A stretch of 64,000 nt of DNA from Streptomyces sp. CC228A (GTDB lineage Bacteria; Actinomycetota; Actinomycetes; Streptomycetales; Streptomycetaceae), in the NCBI RefSeq assembly GCF_021390935.1, contig NZ_JAJPUI010000011.1, positions 124,001 through 188,000 on the forward strand, in the 5' to 3' direction. Positions 47,131 through 56,132 of the stretch are shown one piece after another. The position numbers and the translations under genes were made by a program. Below the pieces are notes generated by a model. That model did no database searches, had not been told where the DNA came from, and saw nothing but the letters and a program-made list of their open reading frames with translations. The first letter of the stretch is position 1. Each line of letters opens with the position of its first letter.

Positions 47131-47339
47131 ACCCGTTCCCGTGCGCGGCCTGAGGTGGCGGGGGCTCACCCTGCATGGCCCCGCTCCCGCCACGGCCGAC
47201 TCGCTCCCGCCCCCTGGCACTGCCTGCCCCGCCCTCGACCGCCCGCGCCTGCCGGTCGGTGCCCCGGTGGATCCGGTGCGCGCAACGGCGCCCGGACCCG
47301 CGTGCGTACCGCCGGGGCGGCGCCCTGGACAAGCTCAGG

Positions 47340-47620
47340 CCGCGCCGAGCACGGGCACCCCCACCCCGGAGGAGCACGGACCTGCCCCGGCCACGGGGAC
47401 GGCGCCCTGGACAGGCCCACGCTGCGCCGAGCACGGACGCCCACCGCGGGCGGCCCCGCACGCCAACCCGCGCCGAGCACGGACCGCCCCCACCGCAGGC
47501 GGCCCCGCACGGCGCCCCGAGCCGAGCACGAATCGCCCATGGCAGGCGGCCCCGCACGGCACGCCGCGCCGAGCACGGACGCCCCCCACCGCGGGCGGCC
47601 TCCGCACGGCACGCCGCGCC
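47340..47620. repeat. 46-49-bp tandem repeat, about five degenerate copies
   Basis: The core CGCCGAGCACGGA recurs with GCAC at 47431, 47477, 47526 and 47572, and more loosely before. Each unit also contains GGCGGCCCCGCACG. Noncoding as far as I can see. Confidence 0.88.
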
Positions 47621-47664
47621 GCTCACTACGGGCAAACCCGGCAATCAGCCCTTATTGTCGGATT

Positions 47665-48308
47665 ATGCCCACGCCACACGGATCACGAGGCGGCCTTGCG
47701 TTCAGCGCGGACGAGCTGCGCGTCCTGCGCTGCGCCCTGGGTCATGCCCTCCACCCGACCCCGCTCGCCGACGAGGACGTCCGGGACTGCCTGCGCCTCG
47801 CCGCCGCCGTGGACGAGGCCGCCCGCGAGGGCCTGAGGCTGCGGGACTTCGTCCTGGCCGACCTGGCCCGCTACCGGGCCTCCCTGCCCGGCGCCGCGAC
47901 CGGCTACCTCGACCTCCTCGGCGACGCCCTGGCCGCCGGGTACGACCCCCTCCCGGAGGATCTGGCCGCGCTGCGCAGCCTGCGCGGCAGGCCCGACGGC
48001 GCCGCCCTGCTGGCCCGCTGCCAGATGCTGGCGGAGCGGTCCGTGCGCGCCCGCCTGGCGGGCGGCACACGCCTGCGGCCGCGCCCTCCATCCCCGCCCC
48101 GGCGAACCCGCGCACCCGGCTGTACGTGCTCCAGGGCGGCCGCGGCGACGGGGAGCAGCAGCCCAAGCGGCCGTCGCAGCCGCAGCCGCCGAAACCCTCG
48201 TCCCCGGCGCCCGCCCAGCGGCCGGTGCCCAAGCCGTCCGAGGTGTTCCCGCCGCGCCGCCGCCCCGCGCCCAGCGCGCCCCCGCCGGAGAAGCGGGCCG
48301 CCGGGTAG
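47665..48308 (+). pseudogene. Conserved Streptomyces hypothetical protein, split by one apparent frameshift
   Basis: Part 1 from ATG 47665 reads about 137 residues of helical, Leu/Ala/Asp-rich protein (FSADELRVLRCALGHAL, DVRDCLRLAAAVDEA, GYDPLPEDLAALR). Near 48075-48083 the frame must change, as if one base were missing, to continue PSIPAPANPRTRLYVLQGGRG and a Pro/Lys-rich tail ending FPPRRRPAPSAPPPEKRAAG. I do not recognise a family with known function. It precedes a small membrane protein gene by 14 bases. Confidence 0.75.
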
Positions 48309-48322
48309 CTACTCTGGAAGGC

Positions 48323-48511
48323 ATGGACTACGTATCCGCGCTGCTGCCGCCCGTGGTGATGGCCATCCTCTTCACCGCCGTCATCGTGACGATCGTGAAG
48401 AGCCAGGGCGGCCCCAACAAGACGAAGGAGGACGCGGCCGTGGACGCCGCGTTCGCGCGCGCGGAGGCGGCGCGGCAGGCGGACGGCTCCGCGGAGGCGG
48501 GCAAGGCCTGA
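48323..48511 (+). CDS. Small membrane protein, 62 residues
   Basis: One membrane helix at about 5-25 (ALLPPVVMAILFTAVIVTIV), then a charged cytoplasmic tail with KSQGGPNKTKEDAAVDAAF. It is conserved in Streptomyces but has no known role. It probably forms an operon with the preceding gene and ends at the terminator 48540-48577. Confidence 0.85.
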   Translation: MDYVSALLPPVVMAILFTAVIVTIVKSQGGPNKTKEDAAVDAAFARAEAARQADGSAEAGKA

Positions 48512-48539
48512 GCCGCTCCCCCCGTACGGGCTCAGATGA

Positions 48540-48577
48540 AGGGCGTACAGCGGCATTCGTCGCGGTGCGCCCTTTTT
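48540..48577 (+). terminator. Intrinsic terminator
   Basis: AGGGCGTAC (48540-48548) pairs with GTGCGCCCT (48565-48573), followed by TTTTT. It ends the unit of the small membrane protein. Confidence 0.9.
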
Positions 48578-48625
48578 GTTACGTCAATGGGTGTTCGTCC
48601 GTGAAGATCCCACTATGGTGGCTGT

Positions 48626-49363
48626 GTGCCCCGTCAATTGGGAGAACTCGAAGACGCCGTCATGACGCGCGTCTGGCAATGGAACCGGCCCGTCACCGTT
48701 CGGGAAGTGCTGGAGGATCTGCACAAGGAACGGTCCATCGCCTACACGACGGTCATGACCGTGCTGGACAATCTCCATCAGAAGGGCTGGGTGCGCAGGG
48801 AAGTCGTCGGGCGCGCCTATCGATATACGGCCGTCTCCACGAGGGCCGCGTACTCGGCCGCACTGATGAACGAGGCATGGGCGCAGAGTGACAACCCGGC
48901 GGCCGCCCTCGTCGCCTTCTTCGGGATGATGTCGCCGGAGCAGCGGGAAGCGCTGAACGACGCCATCCGCATCGTGCAGCGCGACCCGCAGGAAGAACCC
49001 TCGGAAGGGGCCGCTCCGGCACGGTCGGAAGTACGGGAAGAAGGCACCGCGCAAGAGCCCCCGCAGTCCGGCGGGAACGGCGGGCAAACGGGCCCCGAAG
49101 GCCGGCCGCGAGATGACGCCGAAGGGCGGCCGGAAGCGGCGGCGGAAGCCCGGCCGGAAGAACCCGGGGAAGAACCGCTGGAAGAGCGCGCGGAACCCGC
49201 CGGGGAACGCGGCACTCCGGAACCGCGGGAACGCGCTTCGGCCGCCCCGGCAGAAGAGCGCGGCCGGGATCCTGGAACAGCGGGTTCCGCGATGTCTCCC
49301 GACGCTCTCCGCGGCGACGACTCCGGTGAGGCCGCCGACGGCGGGCCCGGTGGCGGGCGATAG
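48626..49363 (+). CDS. BlaI/MecI/CopY-family regulator with a long acidic tail
   Basis: The first 120 residues are a normal BlaI winged helix: LGELEDAVMTRVWQWNRPVT, AYTTVMTVLDNLHQKGWV, VGRAYRYTAV, then a short dimerisation part. The usual family length is about 125. Here 125 more residues follow, rich in Glu, Pro, Gly, Ala and Arg (GRPEAAAEARPEEPGEEPLE type). The BlaR-type membrane protease partner is not next to it. GTG 48626 is the start; the ribosome site is weak. Confidence 0.9.
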   Translation: MPRQLGELEDAVMTRVWQWNRPVTVREVLEDLHKERSIAYTTVMTVLDNLHQKGWVRREVVGRAYRYTAVSTRAAYSAALMNEAWAQSDNPAAALVAFFGMMSPEQREALNDAIRIVQRDPQEEPSEGAAPARSEVREEGTAQEPPQSGGNGGQTGPEGRPRDDAEGRPEAAAEARPEEPGEEPLEERAEPAGERGTPEPRERASAAPAEERGRDPGTAGSAMSPDALRGDDSGEAADGGPGGGR

Positions 49364-49374
49364 CGTTCCCAGCC

Positions 49375-50382
49375 ATGTCGTCGCCCACTCCGCCCGCACC
49401 TTCCGAGCCGACGCCTTCCGGCGCCTCGGTACCGGGACCTGAGCTCTCCGCAGAGCCGGGGGAATCCGCGGGGCCCGCACAGCCCGCGGGACCCGCTGGA
49501 TCCGTAGAGCCCGCAGAAACCGCAGGACACGAACAGCCCGCAGGGCCGGTGCAGCCCGCGACGCCCGGGGAGCCCGTAGGGCCCGCGGCGTCGGCGGAGC
49601 CCGTACCGCCCGCGGGGCCTGCCGGGGCCTTCGAGGCCGCAGGCGCTGCGGAGCCCTCTGAGACCGCCAGGCCCTCTGAGACCGCCACGCCCTCCGAGCC
49701 GGCCCCGCAGCCTCCGCCGGTGTCTCCGCAGCCTGCCCCGGATTCCCGGCGATCCCCGTCTCCCGCGGCCGGTGGGCCGGGAGCCGGGACCGGTGGCGGG
49801 AGAGAGGCCGCGGTCGGGGCCGCGGCCGGGGTGGCGGTCGGGCGGAACGCGGACGCCGGGCGCTCACCGTCCGGTGCGAAAGCCGTCACCATCCGCCGGG
49901 CGCGGACCGCCGACGTGCCCGCGGTGCGGCGGCTCGTCGATCCCTACGTGTCCCGCGGCATCCTTCTCGACAAAGCCACGGTCACCCTTTACGAGGACAT
50001 CCAGGAGTTCTGGGTCGCGGAACGGGACGAGGACGGGGCCGTCGTCGGTTGCGGAGCACTCCACGTGATGTGGGAAGATCTCGCCGAAGTGCGCACCCTT
50101 GCCGTCGATCCCGACTTCAAGGGTGCGGGCATCGGCCACCAGGTGCTGGACAAGTTGCTGTACACCGCCCGTTGGCTCGGGGTGCGCCGGGTATTCTGCC
50201 TGACCTTCGAAGTGGACTTCTTCGCGAAGCACGGCTTCGTCGAGATCGGCGAGACCCCCGTCGCCGGAGATGTCTACGCCGAGCTCCTGCGTTCCTATGA
50301 CGAGGGCGTCGCCGAGTTCCTCGGTCTCGAACGGGTGAAGCCGAACACCTTGGGTAACAGCCGGATGCTTCTGCACCTGTGA
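49375..50382 (+). CDS. GNAT amino-acid N-acetyltransferase (N-acetylglutamate synthase-like) with a repeat leader
   Basis: Residues 168-335 form the whole acetyltransferase: VTIRRARTADVPAVRRLVDPY, EFWVAERDEDGAVVGCGALH, LAVDPDFKGAGIGHQVLDKL with the acetyl-CoA loop, and CLTFEVDFFAKHGFVEI. Actinobacterial NAGS of this type has about 170 residues and starts arginine synthesis. The first 165 residues here are Pro/Ala/Gly/Glu repeats (PAGPVQPATPGEP type). There is no good start just before the core, and the ATG at 49375 is the most upstream. The leader may be real or the start may be misread. Confidence 0.88.
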   Translation: MSSPTPPAPSEPTPSGASVPGPELSAEPGESAGPAQPAGPAGSVEPAETAGHEQPAGPVQPATPGEPVGPAASAEPVPPAGPAGAFEAAGAAEPSETARPSETATPSEPAPQPPPVSPQPAPDSRRSPSPAAGGPGAGTGGGREAAVGAAAGVAVGRNADAGRSPSGAKAVTIRRARTADVPAVRRLVDPYVSRGILLDKATVTLYEDIQEFWVAERDEDGAVVGCGALHVMWEDLAEVRTLAVDPDFKGAGIGHQVLDKLLYTARWLGVRRVFCLTFEVDFFAKHGFVEIGETPVAGDVYAELLRSYDEGVAEFLGLERVKPNTLGNSRMLLHL

Positions 50383-50526
50383 TCCTTCCGCCCCTCGCGA
50401 TCCCTATGTCCGAATCGCGTATGTTTCCCGCTCCGCCGGGCATCTGAACCTGCTCCGGGGGTTTGTGTTTTCCGGGGAAAAGCGGTTTCCTTTCCGCGTA
50501 CTGCTTTTTCGATGAAAGGAAATCCG

Positions 50527-50862
50527 GTGGCACAGAAGGTTCAGGTCCTTCTTGTCGACGACCTCGACGGCGGCGAGGCGGACGAGACGGTGACGTTCGC
50601 TCTGGACGGCAAGACCTACGAGATCGACCTCACCACCGCCAACGCGGACAAGCTCCGCGGCCTGCTGGAGCCGTACACCAAGAGCGGCCGGCGCACCGGC
50701 GGCCGTACCGCCGGCACCCGCGGCAAGGGCCGCGCCGCCTCCGCCGGCAGCCCGGACACGGCGAAGATCCGTGCCTGGGCCAAGGAGAACGGTTACAACG
50801 TGAACGACCGCGGCCGCGTCCCGGCGGAGATCAAGCAGGCCTACGAGGACGCCAACCGCTGA
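50527..50862 (+). CDS. lsr2: Lsr2 nucleoid-associated protein
   Basis: A 111-residue protein. The N-terminal dimerisation part reads VQVLLVDDLDGGEADETVTF, and the C-terminal AT-rich DNA-binding domain reads IRAWAKENGYNVNDRGRVP with the RGR minor-groove hook. It silences horizontally acquired, AT-rich genes. GTG 50527 has AAAGGAAA upstream. Its last 22 bases overlap the convergent gene. Confidence 0.96.
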   Translation: MAQKVQVLLVDDLDGGEADETVTFALDGKTYEIDLTTANADKLRGLLEPYTKSGRRTGGRTAGTRGKGRAASAGSPDTAKIRAWAKENGYNVNDRGRVPAEIKQAYEDANR

Positions 50863-51713
50863 GTGGCCTCCCGACGCCGGGCGCTCGCGGCGAGGAGCCG
50901 GTGCCGGTGGCACTCCGCCGCCGCCACGGCGACCAGCCGCACCAGCCCGGGGCCCTCGGAGCCGTACGCACCGGGTGACGGGCGCCCTGGAAGGGCGGTC
51001 ATGCCCGGGAGCGTGGGCTCCACCTCGTGTCCCGGCACGGGCGCCCGCAGCCACACGGTGGTGCCGGGCGCAGCCGAACCGTTCCACCCAGGGGGAGCAG
51101 GTGCGGGCATACGGCCGTCCGCTCCCCACGCGGCCAGGTCCAGGTCCACGCCGCTCCACTCCAGCCAGTCGAGCAGGCCGGGCAGCTCCTCGGCGCTGCC
51201 CGCGGCCACGAGCACCCGCACGCGGTTCCGGCAGCCCGAGAGTGCGACCGGGCCCCGGCCTCCGGGGAGGCGGGCCAGGGCGGCCAGACCGGCGGCGGCC
51301 GGCAGGTCCAGGACGTCGAAGCGCAGCCCGGTCGCCAGCCACGCCTCGGGTGCCGCCGCAGGGCCGGCGCCCCCATCTGCGCCGTGGAGGCAGCCGGCAG
51401 GGGTACGGCCGCCGTTCCCGGGGACGTCCCGGTCCGGCGGGCCCGCCGCGGACAGGTCCCCGGCGGGGCGCGCACCGCAGGCGGGGCAGTGCGCCGCGTG
51501 ACCCCGTGACGGGCCGGTCGGGCCGTCGCCGCGGGGCGGACCGCTCCGGGAGCCGCCGTGGACCGAGGGCTCCTGCGGCGACGCGCACCCAGCGGGGGCC
51601 GGGACCGCGGCCCAGCCCAACCGGGTCTCGTACCAGCGCGCGACCTCCCGGGCGTCCGGGACGGCCGGCGCCCCATCGGCGGCCGGGCGGGGCGCGGGGA
51701 GGGTGAAGGCCAT
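50841..51713 (-). CDS. Streptomyces conserved hypothetical (SCO3374-type)
   Basis: A 290-residue protein located between lsr2 and clpC, the place of SCO3374 in S. coelicolor. Visible parts: DAREVARWYETRLGWAAVP at the N-terminus, a variable insert with CPACGARPAG, then ATGLRFDVLDLPAAAGLAAL and ELPGLLDWLEWSGVDLDL. The N-terminal and middle parts resemble the primase/polymerase-like proteins of actinobacterial plasmids, but this is not certain. ATG 51713 or nearby is the start. Confidence 0.85.
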   Translation of the reverse strand: MAFTLPAPRPAADGAPAVPDAREVARWYETRLGWAAVPAPAGCASPQEPSVHGGSRSGPPRGDGPTGPSRGHAAHCPACGARPAGDLSAAGPPDRDVPGNGGRTPAGCLHGADGGAGPAAAPEAWLATGLRFDVLDLPAAAGLAALARLPGGRGPVALSGCRNRVRVLVAAGSAEELPGLLDWLEWSGVDLDLAAWGADGRMPAPAPPGWNGSAAPGTTVWLRAPVPGHEVEPTLPGMTALPGRPSPGAYGSEGPGLVRLVAVAAAECHRHRLLAASARRREATQRLASS

Positions 51714-52142
51714 GCCGGGGGAACTCCCGCCGCACCGCGAGAGTTACGCACAGTACGAGCCCGATTGCACGTGGTGATCAAGGGGTGATGGGTGGACGGA
51801 TGCGGCAACGCAAGGATGTTCGCCCGTAGCTGAGGCGACGGGGGTGTGCCGCATGGACTGTCACTGCTTACGGGTAAGACATTCCTAGTGGGGAGGGGCG
51901 ACACGCACGGGTGGACGGCTTTCCGTTCGCCATCGGCGTACTGCGGGTCCGGGTATCTGCCTGGCCTGCGGGAACATCGTCTCGCACCATCGGGTTGGAG
52001 CAGTTGTCGGCGTTCGGGGTCAGGAGGCCATCGAGGGTGTCGGCAGTTGGAATGAGCGGTCCCCGCTTGCGGGACTAAGCTGCGGAAGGACAGGGAGGGG
52101 ACCGACCCCTTACTGCCTGACCGCTCTGAGGAGCGATTAACG

Positions 52143-54668
52143 ATGTTCGAGAGGTTCACCGACCGCGCGCGGCGGGTTGTCGTCCTGGCTCAGGAAGAAG
52201 CCCGGATGCTCAACCACAACTACATCGGCACCGAGCACATCCTCCTGGGCCTGATCCACGAGGGTGAAGGTGTCGCCGCAAAGGCCCTGGAGAGCCTCGG
52301 CATTTCGCTTGAGGCGGTCCGCCAGCAGGTGGAGGAGATCATCGGCCAGGGCCAGCAGGCCCCGTCCGGCCACATCCCCTTCACGCCCCGTGCCAAGAAG
52401 GTCCTGGAGCTGTCGCTCCGCGAGGCCCTTCAGCTCGGCCACAACTACATCGGCACCGAGCACATCCTGCTCGGCCTGATCCGCGAGGGCGAGGGCGTCG
52501 CCGCCCAGGTCCTCGTGAAGCTGGGCGCCGATCTCAACCGGGTGCGGCAGCAGGTCATCCAGCTGCTCTCCGGCTACTCCACGGGCAAGGAGACCGCCAC
52601 CGCCGGCGGTCCCGCCGAGGGCACGCCCTCGACGTCGCTCGTGCTCGACCAGTTCGGCCGGAACCTCACCCAGGCCGCTCGCGAGTCCAAGCTCGACCCC
52701 GTCATCGGGCGCGAGAAGGAGATCGAGCGGGTCATGCAGGTGCTGTCCCGCCGCACCAAGAACAACCCCGTGCTCATCGGTGAGCCCGGCGTCGGCAAGA
52801 CGGCGGTCGTCGAGGGCCTGGCGCAGGCCATCGTCAAGGGCGAGGTCCCCGAGACCCTCAAGGACAAGCACCTCTACACCCTGGACCTGGGCGCGCTCGT
52901 CGCCGGCTCCCGGTACCGCGGTGACTTCGAGGAGCGCCTGAAGAAGGTGCTCAAGGAGATCCGCACCCGCGGCGACATCATCCTGTTCATCGACGAGCTC
53001 CACACCCTCGTGGGTGCGGGTGCCGCCGAGGGCGCCATCGACGCGGCGTCCATCCTGAAGCCGATGCTCGCCCGCGGTGAGCTCCAGACCATCGGCGCCA
53101 CGACGCTCGACGAGTACCGCAAGTACCTGGAGAAGGACGCGGCGCTGGAGCGCCGTTTCCAGCCGATCCAGGTCGCGGAGCCGTCGCTGCCGCACACCAT
53201 CGAGATCCTCAAGGGTCTGCGCGACCGTTACGAGGCCCACCACCGGGTCTCCATCACGGACGAGGCCCTCGTGCAGGCGGCCACCCTGGCCGACCGGTAC
53301 ATCTCGGACCGCTTCCTGCCGGACAAGGCGATCGACCTGATCGACGAGGCCGGCTCCCGGATGCGCATCCGCCGGATGACCGCGCCGCCGGACCTCCGCG
53401 AGTTCGACGAGAAGATCGCGGGTGTCCGCCGCGACAAGGAGTCCGCGATCGACGCGCAGGACTTCGAGAAGGCCGCCTCCCTCCGCGACAAGGAGAAGCA
53501 GCTCCTCGCCGCGAAGGCCAAGCGGGAGAAGGAGTGGAAGGCCGGCGACATGGACGTCGTCGCCGAGGTCGACGGCGAGCTGATCGCCGAGGTCCTCGCG
53601 ACCGCCACCGGCATTCCCGTCTTCAAGCTGACGGAGGAGGAGTCCTCCCGCCTGCTCCGCATGGAGGACGAGCTCCACAAGCGCGTCATCGGCCAGGAAG
53701 ACGCCATCAAGGCCCTGTCGCAGGCCATCCGCCGTACGCGGGCCGGCCTCAAGGACCCGAAGCGTCCCGGTGGCTCGTTCATCTTCGCCGGCCCGTCCGG
53801 TGTCGGTAAGACCGAGCTGTCCAAGACGCTCGCCGAGTTCCTGTTCGGCGACGAGGACGCGATGATCTCCCTCGACATGTCGGAGTTCAGCGAGAAGCAC
53901 ACCGTCTCGCGGCTGTTCGGCTCCCCGCCCGGATACGTGGGCTACGAGGAGGGCGGCCAGCTGACGGAGAAGGTGCGCCGCAAGCCGTTCTCCGTGGTCC
54001 TGTTCGACGAGGTCGAGAAGGCCCACCCGGACATCTTCAACTCGCTGCTGCAGATCCTGGAAGACGGCCGCCTGACCGACTCCCAGGGCCGGGTCGTCGA
54101 CTTCAAGAACACCGTCATCATCATGACGACCAACCTCGGCACCCGGGACATCTCCAAGGGCTTCAACCTGGGCTTCGCCGCCCAGGGCGACGTCAAGACC
54201 GGGTACGAGCGGATGAAGGCCAAGGTCAACGAGGAGCTGAAGCAGCACTTCCGCCCCGAGTTCCTGAACCGTGTCGACGACACCGTCGTCTTCCACCAGC
54301 TCAGCCAGGACGACATCATCCAGATCGTCGACCTGATGATCGCCAAGGTGGACGAGCGGCTGAAGGACCGCGACATGGGCATCGAGCTCAGCCAGGACGC
54401 GAAGATCCTCCTGGCCAAGCGCGGTTACGACCCGGTGCTGGGCGCGCGTCCGCTGCGCCGCACGATCCAGCGCGAGATCGAGGACGTGCTGTCGGAGAAG
54501 ATCCTCTTCGGCGAGCTGCGCCCCGGTCACATCGTGGTCGTGGACACCGAGGGCGAGGGTGGGGAGAAGAAGTTCACCTTCCGCGGTGAGGAGAAGTCCG
54601 CGCTCCCCGACGTTCCGCCCATCGAGGCGGCCGGCGGACCTGGGCCGAACCTCTCCAAGGACGCGTAG
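52143..54668 (+). CDS. clpC: ATP-dependent Clp protease ATPase subunit ClpC
   Basis: An 841-residue class I Clp/Hsp100 protein. Two Clp N repeats fill 1-145 (each with HNYIGTEHILLGLI). Walker A of the first AAA domain is GEPGVGKT at 213-220, and of the second GPSGVGKT at 550-557. A coiled middle domain with a UVR-type motif lies near 430-470 (DAQDFEKAASLRDKEKQLL). It unfolds proteins for ClpP. ATG 52143 follows GAGGAGCGA. The 429 bases upstream (51714-52142) contain its promoter; I could not identify a convincing ClgR box. Confidence 0.97.
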   Translation: MFERFTDRARRVVVLAQEEARMLNHNYIGTEHILLGLIHEGEGVAAKALESLGISLEAVRQQVEEIIGQGQQAPSGHIPFTPRAKKVLELSLREALQLGHNYIGTEHILLGLIREGEGVAAQVLVKLGADLNRVRQQVIQLLSGYSTGKETATAGGPAEGTPSTSLVLDQFGRNLTQAARESKLDPVIGREKEIERVMQVLSRRTKNNPVLIGEPGVGKTAVVEGLAQAIVKGEVPETLKDKHLYTLDLGALVAGSRYRGDFEERLKKVLKEIRTRGDIILFIDELHTLVGAGAAEGAIDAASILKPMLARGELQTIGATTLDEYRKYLEKDAALERRFQPIQVAEPSLPHTIEILKGLRDRYEAHHRVSITDEALVQAATLADRYISDRFLPDKAIDLIDEAGSRMRIRRMTAPPDLREFDEKIAGVRRDKESAIDAQDFEKAASLRDKEKQLLAAKAKREKEWKAGDMDVVAEVDGELIAEVLATATGIPVFKLTEEESSRLLRMEDELHKRVIGQEDAIKALSQAIRRTRAGLKDPKRPGGSFIFAGPSGVGKTELSKTLAEFLFGDEDAMISLDMSEFSEKHTVSRLFGSPPGYVGYEEGGQLTEKVRRKPFSVVLFDEVEKAHPDIFNSLLQILEDGRLTDSQGRVVDFKNTVIIMTTNLGTRDISKGFNLGFAAQGDVKTGYERMKAKVNEELKQHFRPEFLNRVDDTVVFHQLSQDDIIQIVDLMIAKVDERLKDRDMGIELSQDAKILLAKRGYDPVLGARPLRRTIQREIEDVLSEKILFGELRPGHIVVVDTEGEGGEKKFTFRGEEKSALPDVPPIEAAGGPGPNLSKDA

Positions 54669-54699
54669 CTGCTGCGCATGGCGTGAGCGGTGACTGAGG

Positions 54700-54738
54700 G
54701 CGCCCCCTCGGACCGAATGCGGTCCGAGGGGGCGCTTT
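54700..54738 (+). terminator. Intrinsic terminator after clpC
   Basis: A 16-bp perfect stem: GCGCCCCCTCGGACCG (54700-54715) with CGGTCCGAGGGGGCGC (54720-54735), loop AATG, then TTT. The following 54739-55304 holds no gene I can support. Confidence 0.92.
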
Positions 54739-55304
54739 CATGTCCGCGTACGCCCTGCGGGCAGCTGACTGGGCGATGAGGCGGCCCCAGGGCCTTGCAG
54801 GGGCCTCCTGCCCGGTGAGGCGCCCCCGGAGGGCCCGCCCCCGAAGGCCCTCGAAGTCGTGTCCTCGCCTATCCGGCCCTTAGGGACACGGCCCCGTGTG
54901 CGGGCTCTTGCCGTAGCGCCGGACCTGCGGGAGGCCGGGGGCCCGGCAGCCCGGCGCGGGGCGGTCGCGCCGAGGCGGGCCACCCGACCGGGGCCGGCCC
55001 GCCGGCTCCCCGGCATGACCCGCACACGGGCGGCGTCCCGCCGGTTGCCGACACAGACCGTGCCGGCTTCTGCCCGCCCTCTGGTGCCGGGGCAGCTCCC
55101 ACACAGGCACCCCCTGCTCCAGGGGCAACGTACGCGGCCGGACCCGACCCCGACACCCACCCCGCCGCGAACGGCGCCGCGGCCCATACGGCGGCTCACC
55201 TTCACCGCCGCCCCTTCCAGGACGGCCCCTCGACTCACACGCTCGCCTCAGCTCCCATGCCCACCCGTCCCAGACTGCCCGGGCGCGGGTGCGGCCTCCT
55301 GTCC

Positions 55305-55646
55305 TCAGTGGCACCCCGACGTGCCGAAGTCGCCCGCGTCCACCATCGCGCCGTCGTTGCCGACCTTCCACGGTCGGCCGGTTCGCGCGTCCTGCGGCTT
55401 GAGGGTGAGGGACACCCGGTGGGTTCGGCCCGGGGCGCGGGTGTCGTCCGTGCCCGCCTCCACCACCCACGCCTTGGCCCGTGTCGCGCCGGTGACCTCC
55501 CTGCGGAGTTCGATGGTGAACTCCATCTCGATGTCGCCCATCTCGAAGGACACCGGCTGCCCGGTCGCGCGCTGCGCGGCCTCCAGGAGCTGGTCGCGTA
55601 CGGCAGCGATGGCGTCGGCCAGTTCTATGTCGGTGGTGTCGGTCAT
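55305..55646 (-). CDS. Trypco2-family protein
   Basis: A 113-residue protein: an N-terminal helix (IELADAIAAVRDQLLEAAQRA), then strands with VSFEMGDIEMEFTIELRREV and AKAWVVEAG, and HRVSLTLKP near the end. This matches the trypsin co-occurring domain 2 family, predicted parts of trypsin-based conflict or signalling systems. No trypsin-like gene is next to it in this window. Function unproven. Confidence 0.85.
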   Translation of the reverse strand: MTDTTDIELADAIAAVRDQLLEAAQRATGQPVSFEMGDIEMEFTIELRREVTGATRAKAWVVEAGTDDTRAPGRTHRVSLTLKPQDARTGRPWKVGNDGAMVDAGDFGTSGCH

Positions 55647-55989
55647 GGCCGGACCGTAACGGGTGCGCGGAGGTGGCGGAGCGGGTTCCGGACATCCGGT
55701 CGCGCGCCCGCGGGACGGAGATCAAGAGGGCCGCGTTGCGTGACAAGCCGCACAGGGCATTTCGGACGTACTAGCGGCAATAGTGAAGCGTCGAGGCGTT
55801 GAGGGTCGTCGAGCGCGGCCGGCGGAGGCTCTGCGCGCGTAGACCGCCCCGAGGGCGCGAGGGGGTTCCGTGGCTTGGGGGGTCGACAGGCGCTTCCGGC
55901 CTTGGGTCCATGGGGTGGGTGTCCCTTTTGATGCCGTTTAGGGAGGTGTGGGCGGCGCGGGCGTCATCCGTCAAGTGTCCCCGTCACAG

Positions 55990-56132
55990 GGGTCTGCCTA
56001 CGGCCATGCTTCGTAGATGGGGTGTTTGGGACAGGCCGGGAGAAGCCGGTACCAAGGATGACCAGACGCCCGGCGCACCGCTCGCGCCGGGTCGCTTCTT
56101 GCCTGAGTCCCCGAGCCCGGAGGTTCCCCCGT
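55990..56132 (+). promoter_or_regulatory. Structured 5' leader of the M23 peptidase gene
   Basis: Several short hairpins precede the gene, the best being CCCGGCGC with GCGCCGGG (about 56070-56092). Long leaders before cell-wall hydrolase genes in Streptomyces are often c-di-AMP riboswitches, but I could not match the conserved ydaO core here. The rest of 55647-55990 shows nothing I can name. Confidence 0.35.

Noticed and set aside
51714..52142. ClgR operator upstream of clpC
   Set aside because: The best GTTCGC and GGCGAC half-sites near 51820-51840 are too far apart for the known motif.
52137..54530. Very long open frame antisense to clpC (also similar ones antisense to ALDH, ftsH and the DUF2342 gene)
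   Set aside because: High-GC genes leave the opposite strand open. The Val/Asp/Gly/Leu-rich products match no family, and the sense genes are certain.
54739..55304. Possible gene between clpC and the Trypco2 gene
   Set aside because: Frames on both strands are Arg/Pro/Gly-rich without domains, and no ribosome site or codon bias supports any.
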